DNA of 64,000 nt from assembly GCF_022965755.1 (NCBI RefSeq), contig NZ_CP095187.1, forward strand, positions 3,907,653 through 3,971,652, given 5' to 3'. This document shows, piece after piece, positions 43,544 to 51,964 of the stretch. Positions within the stretch are counted from its first letter, which is position 1. Every line of letters begins with the position of its first letter. The translations under genes were made by a program, and so were the position numbers. The notes beneath the pieces were generated by a model. It made no database searches, had not been told where the DNA came from, and saw only the letters and a program-made list of their open reading frames with translations. The DNA comes from Pseudoxanthomonas sp. F37. Its GTDB lineage: Bacteria; Pseudomonadota; Gammaproteobacteria; Xanthomonadales; Xanthomonadaceae.

Positions 43544-44334
43544 TGCCCACAAGCTCGTTTCCGTACCGCTCGTTGCGCTCTTTCGGCCTGGCCGTGCTGA
43601 TGGCATGCGGCGCCAACGCATGCGCCACCGGCCAACCGGCGGCCGCCCAGCACGCCTGGCGCGATGCCCGCCAGCTGGTGCTGGTGGTGACCGATGGCTG
43701 GGGCGCCACCCGCGGCACCCTGCAGCGCTTCGAGCTCCGCGATGGGCGGTGGCAGGCGGCGTCGGCGCCTTCGCCGATCTCGGTGGGGCGCAACGGCGCG
43801 GCGTGGGGCCTGGGGTTGCATCCGGCGCAGGCGCAAGGGCCGCAGAAGCAGGAAGGCGATGGTCGGGCGCCGGCAGGCGTGTTCACCCTGGGCGAAGCGT
43901 TCGGCTACGCGGACAAGGCCGGCACGGCCATGCCGTACCGGCCGATGCAGGCCACCAGCTACTGCATCGACGTGCCGGATTCGCCGCTGTACAACCGCAT
44001 CATCGATACCCGCACCGAAGGCGAGGCCGCGGCGGAGGGCTCGACCGAACCGATGCGCCTGGACCTGCACAACCATGGCGATCCGCGTTACCGCGAAGGG
44101 CTGGTGATCGGCCACAACCCGATGGCCACCCCGCGCGCCGGCAGCTGCATCTTCGCCCACCTGTGGCGCACGCCGGGCGAGCCGACCGCCGGCTGCACCG
44201 CGATGGCGGCCGAGACGATGGACGGCCTGCTGGCCTGGCTGCGTCCCGATGCCCGGCCGGTGTTCGTGCTGCTGCCGCGCGCGGAGTACGACCGCCTGGT
44301 CCATGACTGGCGACTGCCGGAGCGTGCGCCGTGA
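43543..44334 (+). CDS. YkuD-fold L,D-transpeptidase-like enzyme
   Basis: A 263-residue exported protein with a hydrophobic N-terminus and a possible lipobox (LMAC, Cys22). The YkuD-type catalytic region is FAHLWRTPGEPTAGC with His206 and Cys218 (TxGC in place of SxGC), preceded by the family motif EGDGRAPAGVFTLGEAFGY. Related proteins form or cut L,D peptide links in peptidoglycan; some act as L,D-carboxypeptidases or amidases. The start overlaps the regulator stop (TGATG), and its stop overlaps the transporter start (GTGA). In this setting a hydrolytic role on stem peptides is likelier than cross-linking, but that is inference. Confidence 0.82.
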   Translation: MPTSSFPYRSLRSFGLAVLMACGANACATGQPAAAQHAWRDARQLVLVVTDGWGATRGTLQRFELRDGRWQAASAPSPISVGRNGAAWGLGLHPAQAQGPQKQEGDGRAPAGVFTLGEAFGYADKAGTAMPYRPMQATSYCIDVPDSPLYNRIIDTRTEGEAAAEGSTEPMRLDLHNHGDPRYREGLVIGHNPMATPRAGSCIFAHLWRTPGEPTAGCTAMAAETMDGLLAWLRPDARPVFVLLPRAEYDRLVHDWRLPERAP

Positions 44335-45593
44335 GGTGGCCCGGCGCCACCGCGCGCGTGCTGCTCGGCCTTGTGGCCGGCGCCATCGTCGGCCTGTCTG
44401 TGGCGCAGGGCTCGCCCACGTCCGCCGCCACGGCGGTCGCCATCGCGCAGCCCATCGGCAAGCTGTGGCTCAGCGGCCTGCAGATGACCGTGGTGCCGCT
44501 GGTGCTGTCCCTGGTGATCCTGGGTGTCGCAACCGCCAGCGATGCGGCCGCCTCTGGCCGCGTCGCCCGTCGCGCGATGGTGGTGTTCATCGCCCTGCTT
44601 TCGCTGTTCGCCGCGTATGCGGCCATCGTCGCGCCGCTGGTGCTGGCGATGGTGCCGCCCAGTGAGGCGCTGACGGCCACGCTGCACGGCACGCTGCCGA
44701 CCGCCGGCGAAGTCGTCGCGCCGGGCCTTGCCGACTGGATCGGCTCGGTCGTTCCCAGCAACGCCATCATGGCGGCGGCACAGGGCGCGATGCTGCCGGT
44801 GGTGGTGTTCGCGTTGTTCTTCGGCTTCGCGCTGACCCGCGTGCAGGAGGACCGGCGCGCCCAGATCATCGGCTTCTGCCACGCCATCGCCGACACCATG
44901 ATCGTCATCGTGCGCTGGATGCTGCTGGCGGCGCCCATCGGCGTGTTCGCGCTGGTCCTGGCGGTATGCGCGCAGGCGGGCATCGGCGTGATCGGCGCGC
45001 TGGCCGGTTACATCGCCCTGCAGTGCGGCATGTACCTGGGCGCGACCCTGATCTGCTACCTGCTGGTCGCGGTGCTGGCGCGCCAGTCCCCGCTGGCCTT
45101 CGCCAAGGCCATCCTGCCCGCGCAGGTGGTGGCCGCCAGCACGCAGTCATCGCTGGCGTCGCTGCCCGCGATGGTGGAAAGCGCGCGCTTCCGCCTGGGC
45201 CACCCGCGCGCGGTGGCCGCGCTGGTGTTGCCGATGGCGGTGACGCTGTTCCGCATCACCAGCCCCATCCAGTACATCGTCGCGGCGTGCTTCGTGGCCT
45301 GGGCTTACGGCATCGATGTGAATGCGGTGACGCTGGCGGCCGGCGCGGCGCTGGCCGTGGTCATCAGCCTGGGGTCGATCGGCCTGCCGGGACAGGTGAG
45401 TTTCATGGCCACGGTGATGCCGGTGACGCAGTCGATGGGCCTGCCGATCGAACCGCTCGGCCTGCTGCTGGCGGTGGACACCATTCCGGACGTGTTCGCC
45501 ACCACCGGTAACGTCACCGGCGACCTGACCGCCACCAGCATCGTCGCGCGCCAGTCGCCCGATGCGCGCGACGCCGACGCACCCCTCGACTGA
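44331..45593 (+). CDS. SDF-family (GltP/DctA-like) symporter with altered substrate and cation sites
   Basis: A 420-residue inner-membrane transporter with the SDF layout: eight helices and two hairpins. HP1 is ASTQSSLASLP (residues 269-279), HP2 contains SLGSIGLPGQVS, and helix 8 reads VDTIPDVFATTGNVTGD. Against GltPh, Asp390, Asp394, Asn401 and Asp405 are kept (Asp383, Asp387, Asn394, Asp398), but the Arg397 that holds the acidic side chain is Ala390. The helix-7 NMDGT motif is replaced by FRITS (Phe307-Arg308-Ile309), losing sodium-site residues. A neutral amino acid or dipeptide substrate and different ion coupling are possible. The start is a GTG overlapping the upstream stop. Confidence 0.87.
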   Translation: MRWPGATARVLLGLVAGAIVGLSVAQGSPTSAATAVAIAQPIGKLWLSGLQMTVVPLVLSLVILGVATASDAAASGRVARRAMVVFIALLSLFAAYAAIVAPLVLAMVPPSEALTATLHGTLPTAGEVVAPGLADWIGSVVPSNAIMAAAQGAMLPVVVFALFFGFALTRVQEDRRAQIIGFCHAIADTMIVIVRWMLLAAPIGVFALVLAVCAQAGIGVIGALAGYIALQCGMYLGATLICYLLVAVLARQSPLAFAKAILPAQVVAASTQSSLASLPAMVESARFRLGHPRAVAALVLPMAVTLFRITSPIQYIVAACFVAWAYGIDVNAVTLAAGAALAVVISLGSIGLPGQVSFMATVMPVTQSMGLPIEPLGLLLAVDTIPDVFATTGNVTGDLTATSIVARQSPDARDADAPLD

Positions 45594-45650
45594 GGCGCGG
45601 GCTCACCCTCGCGCCGCGTGGCGCCGCCACGCTGGCGCGATGCCTGCGTC

Positions 45651-46049
45651 TCAGCAGGGGCGGCCGGCAGGTACCCGCGCACGCAGGTAGGAGCCGACCA
45701 GCCGCCGGAGCGGGCCCGCCTTCTCGGGCCGGCTGTCGAGTGCGACGATCACCCTGTCCCACAGGCCCTCGTGGGCCCAGCGCGTGAACCGCACATACAC
45801 GCTGTGCCACGTTCCTGCGCTGCGCGGCAACTGCACCCAGGGCCGGCCGGTCGCGGCGACCCATAACACCGCGTCCAGGAAAGCCCGTGTGCGTACGCTG
45901 TTGCGCGCCCGCACGCTGACCCGCGGCGGCAGTGCCGCCAGCACCGCGCGCCAGTCCTGGTCATCCAGACGCAGTGCCCCATCCCTTTCCGGCACGACCC
46001 TGCCGCACTCGTCCGTCTGCGCTGCACGTCCCTGTTCTTCGATCATCAC
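45651..46049 (-). CDS. Orphan transposase-like N-terminal domain (DUF4096 type)
   Basis: A 132-residue protein resembling the N-terminal domain of IS5-family transposases: LDDQDWRAVLAALPP, then RTRAFLDAVLWVAATGRPW and the WHSVYVRFTRWAHEGLWDRV segment. The DDE catalytic domain is absent and no terminal inverted repeats are evident. It is either a remnant of an insertion sequence or a domesticated DNA-binding protein. It lies just downstream of the murein-type cluster, on the opposite strand. A second Met (residue 2) could also start it. Confidence 0.7.
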   Translation of the reverse strand: MMIEEQGRAAQTDECGRVVPERDGALRLDDQDWRAVLAALPPRVSVRARNSVRTRAFLDAVLWVAATGRPWVQLPRSAGTWHSVYVRFTRWAHEGLWDRVIVALDSRPEKAGPLRRLVGSYLRARVPAGRPC

Positions 46050-46306
46050 GCGCCTCCTGGCCGCTCGGAAACCTGCGCACCTTGCATGCGCTGCGAATTC
46101 CTTCCGCCTGCAGGTTGATTCGCCGCGCGCGGGTGTGGGCGGACATCCGCGCGCTGCGCAAGCGCCGCAAGTTCCCCTGTACCGCGCTTAATTCATGTAC
46201 TGGTCAGTCTGATATTCAGGGGATGTTGTGAGGTGAAGCGGATACTGCGCCCACCCTCGCAGTGCACCGCGACGGACACACAACAACAAACAGAAAGGCG
46301 TTTCCC

Positions 46307-46864
46307 ATGAAGAAGTCCTTGCTTGCCCTGACCCTGCTGGCTGCCGCTCCGTTCGCCGCTTCGGCCGCCGAAGGCGTGTCCTACAACTACGTCGAAGGTG
46401 GCTACACCGCGACCAACCTGAGTGACGGCCTGCCGGACGCCGACGGCTGGGGCGTGAAGGGTTCGGTGGCCATCGCCCCGAATTTCCACCTGTTCGGCGA
46501 CTACACCACGCAGGAGTTCGACGACACCAACGTCGACATCGACAACTACCGTCTGGGCGTGGGCTACAACCACGAGATCAGCCAGCGCGCCGACCTGATC
46601 ACCCGCGTGGCCTATGAGCGCTACGAGGTGCCGGGCGACCATCTGAACGGCTACAGCGCCGAAGTCGGCGTGCGCGGCGCCATCGCGCCGAAGTTCGAAG
46701 GCTTCGCCACCGTCGGCTACGAAGACGGCAGCGACTTCGACGGCGATTTCTACGGCCGTCTGGGTGCGCAGGTGAAGTTCAACCAGAACTGGGGCCTGAG
46801 CGGCGATGTGAAGTTCGCCGACAACGACACCCAGTGGTTCGTCGGTCCGCGTTTCACCTGGTAA
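46307..46864 (+). CDS. Ax21-family outer-membrane beta-barrel protein
   Basis: A 185-residue protein with a signal peptide (LLALTLLAAAPFAASA, then AEG) and an eight-strand-type barrel with alternating aromatic strands (VSYNYVEGGYTATNL, YRLGVGYNHEIS, ADLITRVAYERYEV, GFATVGYEDGS) and an aromatic C-terminus (DTQWFVGPRFTW) for BAM recognition. The sequence matches the Ax21 family of Xanthomonas and Stenotrophomonas. Earlier claims that Ax21 is a secreted quorum signal were retracted; the family is best regarded as an outer-membrane protein shed in vesicles. AGAAAGG precedes the ATG at 46307. A strong terminator follows. Confidence 0.9.
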   Translation: MKKSLLALTLLAAAPFAASAAEGVSYNYVEGGYTATNLSDGLPDADGWGVKGSVAIAPNFHLFGDYTTQEFDDTNVDIDNYRLGVGYNHEISQRADLITRVAYERYEVPGDHLNGYSAEVGVRGAIAPKFEGFATVGYEDGSDFDGDFYGRLGAQVKFNQNWGLSGDVKFADNDTQWFVGPRFTW

Positions 46865-46915
46865 TACGCAACACCGTTCCCCCGCGACGCGTCCTCTCTC
46901 CCCGCGTCGCACCCC

Positions 46916-46941
46916 GCCCGGCCCCTGTGGCCGGGCTTTTT
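46916..46941 (+). terminator. Terminator of the Ax21-family gene
   Basis: Stem GCCCGGCC / GGCCGGGC (46916-46923 and 46929-46936) followed by TTTTT. Confidence 0.9.
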
Positions 46942-46950
46942 CATGCGGCA

Positions 46951-46979
46951 AAGAAAAAGCCCGGCCACAGGGGCCGGGC
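46951..46979 (-). terminator. Terminator of gpsA, inverted twin of the Ax21-gene terminator
   Basis: The same stem-loop in inverted orientation (arms at 46959-46966 and 46972-46979), followed on the minus strand by TTTTTCTT. Together with 46916-46941 it forms a matched back-to-back pair separating the two convergent genes. Confidence 0.88.
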
Positions 46980-46996
46980 TTTTCGCCTGCGCTGCA

Positions 46997-48034
46997 TTAC
47001 TTGAACAGCGTTTCCGGATATTCCGGCTTCTGTTCGCGCGCGAGCAGCTGTTGCAGGCCGTCGCGCGGCGTCAGCTCGCCGTGCAGCACGGCGCGTACCG
47101 CGCTGGAGATCGGCAGGTCGATGCCGTGGCGGTCGGCCTGGCGCATCACTTCGTCCGCCGTCTGCACCGACTCGACCACCTGGCCGATCTCGCGCACCGC
47201 GTCCTGCAGCGACTGGCCACGACCCAGGGCCAGGCCCAGGCGGCGGTTGCGCGAGAGGTCGCCGGTACACGTCAGCACCAGGTCGCCCAGCCCGGCCAGG
47301 CCCATCAGGGTTTCCGGCTTGGCGCCGATGGCGGCCGACAGGCGCAGCATCTCGTTGAGGCCGCGGGTGATCAGGCCCGCACGCGCATTGAGGCCCAGCT
47401 GCATGCCGTCGGCGACGCCGGTGGCCACGGCCAGGACGTTCTTCATCGCGCCGCCCAGCTCGGCCCCCACCATGTCGTCGCCGGTGTAGGCGCGGAATGC
47501 GGGGCCATGCATCACGTCGGCCACGGCCTGCGCGAACACCGGATCGGCGCCATGCACGGTCACCGCGGTGGGCAGGCCCAACGCGACTTCCTTGGCGAAG
47601 GAGGGGCCGGTGACGACGGCCAGCGGCACGTCGGGGCCCAGGATGTCTTCGGCCACCTCATGCAGGAAGCGGCCCGAGCCCGTCTCGAAGCCCTTGGTGG
47701 CCCACGCCACGCCCGCGCCCGCGGGACGCAGCGGCGCCAGCTTGCGCAGCGTTTCGGTGAAGGCATGCGAGGGCACCACCACCAACACCTGGTCGGCCCC
47801 CTCGAGCGAGGTCTCCAGATCGGTGGTGGCGCGCAGCGTGAGCGGCAGCGGGATACCGGGCAGGTAGCGCGTGTTCTCGTGCTGCGCATCGATGGCCGCG
47901 GCGACCACGGGGTCGCGGCCCCACAGGGTGACCGCGTGGCCATGCCGCGCCATCAGCGCGGCGAGCGCCGTGCCCCAGGAACCGGCACCCAGCACCGCGA
48001 TCCTCAGCGGTGCGCTTGCTTGCAGATCAGTCAT
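46997..48034 (-). CDS. gpsA: Glycerol-3-phosphate dehydrogenase [NAD(P)+]
   Basis: A 345-residue cytoplasmic enzyme that reduces dihydroxyacetone phosphate to sn-glycerol-3-phosphate for phospholipid synthesis. The N-terminal Rossmann motif is [20 protein letters not shown], followed by [14 protein letters not shown], the [16 protein letters not shown] motif and catalytic Lys region [17 protein letters not shown], with [20 protein letters not shown] near the C-terminus. Normal length. It is the last gene of a rhodanese-secB-gpsA run, an order shared with enterobacteria, and ends at the twin terminator. Confidence 0.96.
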   Translation of the reverse strand: MTDLQASAPLRIAVLGAGSWGTALAALMARHGHAVTLWGRDPVVAAAIDAQHENTRYLPGIPLPLTLRATTDLETSLEGADQVLVVVPSHAFTETLRKLAPLRPAGAGVAWATKGFETGSGRFLHEVAEDILGPDVPLAVVTGPSFAKEVALGLPTAVTVHGADPVFAQAVADVMHGPAFRAYTGDDMVGAELGGAMKNVLAVATGVADGMQLGLNARAGLITRGLNEMLRLSAAIGAKPETLMGLAGLGDLVLTCTGDLSRNRRLGLALGRGQSLQDAVREIGQVVESVQTADEVMRQADRHGIDLPISSAVRAVLHGELTPRDGLQQLLAREQKPEYPETLFK

Positions 48035-48086
48035 CCGCCACCCCTGTGCGAAGCGTCGCCGCCCTGACGGGATTGTGCATCACGGA

Positions 48087-48599
48087 TCAGGCGTTGCCGG
48101 CGGGTTCCGAGTTGGCCAGGCCAGCGTCGCCCTGCGCGGCGCGCTGGCGCAGCGATTCGGCGTACAGGGCCTCGAAATTGATCGGCTGCAGGAAGAACGG
48201 CGGGAAGCCGCCGGCCTGCACCAGGTCGCTGACCAGCTGGCGCACGTACGGGAACAGGATGTTCGGGCACTGGGTGCCGAGCAGCACGTCCACGGCCTGC
48301 GCTTCCAGGCCCATCAGGCCGAAGATGCCGGCCTGCTGCACTTCCGCGACGTAGGCGGTCTTGTCGCCGGCCTTGCAGGTCAGGGTCACGCCCAGCACCA
48401 CTTCGAAGGCATTCTCGCCCAGGCGCTGCACGCGCTGGTTGAGGTTGAGCTGCAGCTCCGGCTGCACGTTCTCGGTGAAGATCGCCGGGGCGCCGGGCAC
48501 TTCGAAGGAAACGTCCTTGACGTAGATCTTCTCGACAGTGAAGGCAGGGCCAGCGGCTTCGGCGGGCGCGACCGCGCCGTTGGTGGTCTCGTCGGACAT
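48087..48599 (-). CDS. secB: Protein-export chaperone SecB
   Basis: A 170-residue cytosolic chaperone that keeps precursor proteins unfolded and hands them to SecA. Characteristic segments: [50 protein letters not shown] and the [17 protein letters not shown] helix, ending with [16 protein letters not shown]. The start is the ATG at 48599 with GGAG upstream; a longer frame is open but not family-like. It lies 52 bases upstream of gpsA. Confidence 0.96.
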   Translation of the reverse strand: MSDETTNGAVAPAEAAGPAFTVEKIYVKDVSFEVPGAPAIFTENVQPELQLNLNQRVQRLGENAFEVVLGVTLTCKAGDKTAYVAEVQQAGIFGLMGLEAQAVDVLLGTQCPNILFPYVRQLVSDLVQAGGFPPFFLQPINFEALYAESLRQRAAQGDAGLANSEPAGNA

Positions 48600-48695
48600 T
48601 TCGTACTCCGGAATCAGGATTGATGCAGTGAATGGAAGATTATGGCATGGCGCCGGCACGGCCCCGCTTCAAGGGGCCATACCGGCCAGGCGGAC

Positions 48696-49139
48696 TCAGC
48701 GGCCCTTGACCAGCGGCAGGTCGGCCTGCTGCCAGGCGGCGACGCCGCCGTCCAGCACGTAGACCTTTTCGAAGCCGGCCTTCTTCAGGCGCTTGGCGGC
48801 GCCGCCCGCGGTCTGCCCGGTGCGGCAGACCAGCACCACCGGCTGGGACTTGGCCCCGGCCAGCAGCTTGTGGTCGGGACCGAAGCTGCTGGGCAGCACG
48901 TTGCGGCTGCCGGCGATGTGGCCCTTCTCGAAGTCGTTGCTCGCCGACAGGTCCACGACCAAGGCGTTTTCGCTGTTGACCAGGTGGGTCAGCTCGGCCG
49001 GGCGCAGGGCCTTGTAGCCGCGGAACAGGCGCGCGATCTCGGTGTACACGATGGCCACCGTCAGGCCGACCAGTGCCAGCGACAGGATCTGGTTGAAGGG
49101 CGAACGGGTGGCGAAAGCCAGGATTTCTTCGAAATTCAC
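48696..49139 (-). CDS. Membrane-anchored rhodanese-like protein (YibN-like)
   Basis: A 147-residue protein with one N-terminal membrane helix (QILSLALVGLTVAIVY) and a single rhodanese domain whose active-site loop is VCRTGQTAGGAAKRL (Cys followed by RTGQT). This is the YibN layout found upstream of secB in many gammaproteobacteria. Probable sulphurtransferase activity; the physiological partner is unknown. The start is a GTG at 49139 (coding for the first residue of the NFEEILAFATRS segment); no ATG is available near the family start. Confidence 0.87.
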   Translation of the reverse strand: MNFEEILAFATRSPFNQILSLALVGLTVAIVYTEIARLFRGYKALRPAELTHLVNSENALVVDLSASNDFEKGHIAGSRNVLPSSFGPDHKLLAGAKSQPVVLVCRTGQTAGGAAKRLKKAGFEKVYVLDGGVAAWQQADLPLVKGR

Positions 49140-49203
49140 AGGGTTGGCGACCGTGGAGCGGGCGGCGATTGTCGCACAGGACGCCGCCGCGGACGCCCGG
49201 CGG

Positions 49204-49626
49204 CTACTGGCCTTTCCACAGGTCGGGCAACCCGACCACCAGCCACCAGCGCTTGGCCTGGGGATCCCAGCGCCAGCGCTCGACGTAACGCTCCGTGCGT
49301 TCGGCCATGGTGTGCTTGTTGATGACCCGCAGCTCCACGGCCCGTTCGACCGTGCCATCGGGGCCGCCGCGGCTGGAGAGATCGCGGTAACCGGATATCT
49401 GGACCTGCTTGTACCGCTCGAACTCCAGCTCGGTCATGGGGTGTTCGGCACGGTAGGCCGGGTCGACGGCCTGCCAGGCGTTCTCGAACTCGCCCCAGCG
49501 GATGGAGGCCGCGTACGCGTCCTGCACCTGCTGCAGCTTGCCGCGCTGCATCCGGCTCTGCGCGTGGGCAGGCGCGAGCATCGCCAGCAGCCCCAGTACC
49601 CACAGCATTCGTGCGATCACCCGCAT
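49204..49626 (-). CDS. Exported protein of unknown function
   Basis: A 140-residue protein with a signal peptide (ARMLWVLGLLAMLAPAHA) and a compact alpha/beta body rich in aromatic and charged residues (YAASIRWGEFENAWQAVD, ERYKQVQISGYRDLSS, RYVERWRWDPQAKRWWLV). The pattern resembles small NTF2/SnoaL-type periplasmic domains but I cannot place it. GGGAGGGG precedes the ATG at 49626. It lies between the thioesterase gene and the rhodanese gene, all on the minus strand. Confidence 0.65.
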   Translation of the reverse strand: MRVIARMLWVLGLLAMLAPAHAQSRMQRGKLQQVQDAYAASIRWGEFENAWQAVDPAYRAEHPMTELEFERYKQVQISGYRDLSSRGGPDGTVERAVELRVINKHTMAERTERYVERWRWDPQAKRWWLVVGLPDLWKGQ

Positions 49627-49654
49627 GGCATCCCCTCCCGTTGCTGACCGCATG

Positions 49655-50113
49655 CTACCGCTTCGCGATGGCGACGTAGCGCCCGCTGAGCGTGGTGGCC
49701 AGTCCGCCTTCAGGCAGCAGCACGCGCGCATCCAGCTGGACGCGCGCACGGCCGCGCTGCACCAGCGTGTCGACGAAGACGTCCCACGCCTGTCCTTCGG
49801 CGAGCACCGCCTCGGCGACGAGGTCGTCGTACAGCGGAGCGAGGTAGCGGATCTGGCTGTCGGCCACGTAGACCTCGGCCTTCAGGCCGGCCAGTCGCAG
49901 CTTCAGCGTCACCAGCCCCCAGCCGGCCACCGTCATCAGCGACGTCAGGCTGCCGCCGAAGGCGTTGCCCTTGTCGTTGACGTTGGCCGACAGCGGCGCG
50001 GTCAGCCGCAGCGCGTCGCCGCGCATGCCCTCCACATCGACCTGCATCGCCGCCACCGGCGGCATGCCGCGGCAGTACTCACGCAGTTCCTGCAGGGCTT
50101 CTTCCAGACTCAT
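49655..50113 (-). CDS. YiiD-type hot-dog thioesterase
   Basis: A 152-residue hot-dog-fold protein resembling the C-terminal domain of YiiD (putative thioesterase family TIGR02447). It has NVNDKGNAFGGSLTSLM, the substrate-binding helix of this family, and YVADSQIRYLAPLYDDLVAEAV in the second half. The substrate is unknown. It is divergent from hemD with a 16-base gap, so the two promoters overlap the coding ends. Confidence 0.8.
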   Translation of the reverse strand: MSLEEALQELREYCRGMPPVAAMQVDVEGMRGDALRLTAPLSANVNDKGNAFGGSLTSLMTVAGWGLVTLKLRLAGLKAEVYVADSQIRYLAPLYDDLVAEAVLAEGQAWDVFVDTLVQRGRARVQLDARVLLPEGGLATTLSGRYVAIAKR

Positions 50114-50129
50114 CGCTCATAATCCGCGC

Positions 50130-50900
50130 ATGGGACATCCAACGCCGCCGGCATGGTACGTCATCTCGCTGCGACCCCAGGGTGGCCACGCGGCGCTGCG
50201 CCGCGCCGCGCACCGGTACGGCGCAGGCCTGCTGGCGCTGTCGCCCTGGCGCATCCGCCATTGCGACGACGCGGCCACCCGTGCGGCCTTGCGGAGGGCG
50301 CTGCAGTGCCCGCGGGTGGTGTTCACCAGCCCCGCCGCCGTGGCCGCCGCGCATGCGCTCGAACGGCTGCACGCGCATCCCGGACAGGCCTGGCTCGCGG
50401 TCGGCGCCGGGACCGCCGCGGCACTGCGCCGCGCCGGTATCGCCCAGGTGTCGTTTCCCGATCGCATGGACAGCGAGGGCCTGTTGGCACTGCCCGCGCT
50501 GGCGGACCTGCACGATACGGACGTCGGGTTCGTCACCGCGCCCGATGGCCGCAACCTGCTGGTGCCCACGCTGGTGGCGCGTGGCGCGCGCGTGCATCGG
50601 GCCGAGGTCTACCGGCGCGAGTCCGTTGCGCTGTCCCGCCGTGCGCTGGAGGCCCTGGCGACGCTGCAGGCCCCCGCCTGCCTGTTGTTGAGCAGCGGTG
50701 GCGCGCTGGAACAGGTGCTGGCCCAGCTTCCCGAGGCGCTCTCGACGCGGCTCAGGAATGCCGTCGTCGTCGCCGCCAGCGCGAGGCTGGCCGAGGCGGC
50801 GCGGACGGCGGGCTTCGCCCGCGTCGTCCTGGCCGACGGCCCGCGCCCGGCGCAGCTGATGAAAGCGGCGTGCACGATCCGGCCGGCCGGCATCCGGTAG
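50130..50900 (+). CDS. hemD: Uroporphyrinogen-III synthase
   Basis: A 256-residue cytoplasmic enzyme that closes and inverts ring D of hydroxymethylbilane in heme synthesis. HemD is poorly conserved; the two-lobed alpha/beta pattern is visible (VVFTSPAAVAAAHAL, GFVTAPDGRNLLVPTL, CLLLSSGGALEQVL), together with the conserved Tyr in RAEVYRRE. The assignment gains from the hemX and hemY genes that follow directly. The ATG at 50130 fits the family start (PPAWYVISLRP). Confidence 0.9.
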   Translation: MGHPTPPAWYVISLRPQGGHAALRRAAHRYGAGLLALSPWRIRHCDDAATRAALRRALQCPRVVFTSPAAVAAAHALERLHAHPGQAWLAVGAGTAAALRRAGIAQVSFPDRMDSEGLLALPALADLHDTDVGFVTAPDGRNLLVPTLVARGARVHRAEVYRRESVALSRRALEALATLQAPACLLLSSGGALEQVLAQLPEALSTRLRNAVVVAASARLAEAARTAGFARVVLADGPRPAQLMKAACTIRPAGIR

Positions 50901-50938
50901 CATCTGCGGCCTCCATCACGTTTCGTCCCGCGACCAGG

Positions 50939-51964
50939 ATGCTTGTGAACGACGAACCCGCCTCCCCCCGCCGCACCCCCGGTGCCGGCCGCTTCATCGC
51001 GCTGGCCGTACTGGTGCTGGTGGCCTGCCTGGCGGTCTGGCGTGGCTGGGTGTGGTGGCAGGCCCGGGGCGAAGGGAAACTGGACGAGCAGGCCATGACG
51101 ATGCAGCGCCTGGAGGCGCTGGAGGCGCGTGCCGAAGCCCTGCGGCGCGACCAGCGCGCGCAGGCGCAGCGCCTGCTGGACGCCGCGGCCACCAACCGCG
51201 TGCTGCGCGACGAAGTCCTGGGCCTGGGCCAGCGCGGCGCCCTGCTCGAGGAAAGCGTCGCCAAGCTGACCGACCCCGACCGCCACGGTGCACAGGCCTT
51301 GCGGCTGGACGAGGTGGAACTGCTGCTGTCCCTGGCCGCGCAGCGGCTGGAGATCGCCCACGACCCGGCCGGTGCCCGGCGCGCGTATGCGCTGGCCGCC
51401 GGCGTACTGGACGGCCTGGACGACCATCGGCTGCTGAACCTGAAGCAGGCGCTGGCGCAGGAACGCCTCGCCGTCGACGCGCTGGGCGCCGGTGCGCGCG
51501 CCGACGCTTTCGCCAGCCTGGACGCCCTGGCGGATGCGCTCACCGGCCTGCCCCGACAGGTGCCGGCGGCAGCGCCGGGACAGGTGCGCCCCGCGTGGCA
51601 GCGCTGGCTGGCGCCCCTGGTGGACGTGCGGCCTTCGCGCGCCACCACGCTGGTGGCGCCCGACCAGCGGGCCGCGGCGGACGTGGCCTTGCAGATCGAG
51701 ATCAGCCTGGCGCGGGCCGCACTCGAGCGTGGCGACGACGCTGCCTATCGCGCCGCCCTGGCCCGGGTGGACGCATGGCTGCCACGACTGTGGCCGGACT
51801 CGCCGGCACGACGTCGGGTTCACGCACGGCTGCGCACATTGCAGCAGGCGCAAGCGCCTGCGCGCCCGGCCGAACTGGGCAGCACGCTGCAGCAGTTGCG
51901 CACGCTGCGCAGCGCCGGCATGCGGCTGCGCCCGACCATGGAGACGCCGGAGGCGACGCCGTGA
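50939..51964 (+). CDS. hemX: HemX, membrane-anchored uroporphyrinogen-III C-methyltransferase-like protein
   Basis: A 341-residue protein with one N-terminal membrane helix (FIALAVLVLVACLAVWRGW), a coiled-coil stretch (MQRLEALEARAEALRRDQRAQ) and a helical C-terminal domain (LRLDEVELLLSLAAQRLEIA), the pattern of proteobacterial HemX. Although often annotated as a methyltransferase, the family lacks clear SAM motifs and its role in heme supply is unsettled. The start is the ATG at 50939; a GTG two codons on (50945) is an alternative. It overlaps hemY by four bases. Confidence 0.85.
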   Translation: MLVNDEPASPRRTPGAGRFIALAVLVLVACLAVWRGWVWWQARGEGKLDEQAMTMQRLEALEARAEALRRDQRAQAQRLLDAAATNRVLRDEVLGLGQRGALLEESVAKLTDPDRHGAQALRLDEVELLLSLAAQRLEIAHDPAGARRAYALAAGVLDGLDDHRLLNLKQALAQERLAVDALGAGARADAFASLDALADALTGLPRQVPAAAPGQVRPAWQRWLAPLVDVRPSRATTLVAPDQRAAADVALQIEISLARAALERGDDAAYRAALARVDAWLPRLWPDSPARRRVHARLRTLQQAQAPARPAELGSTLQQLRTLRSAGMRLRPTMETPEATP

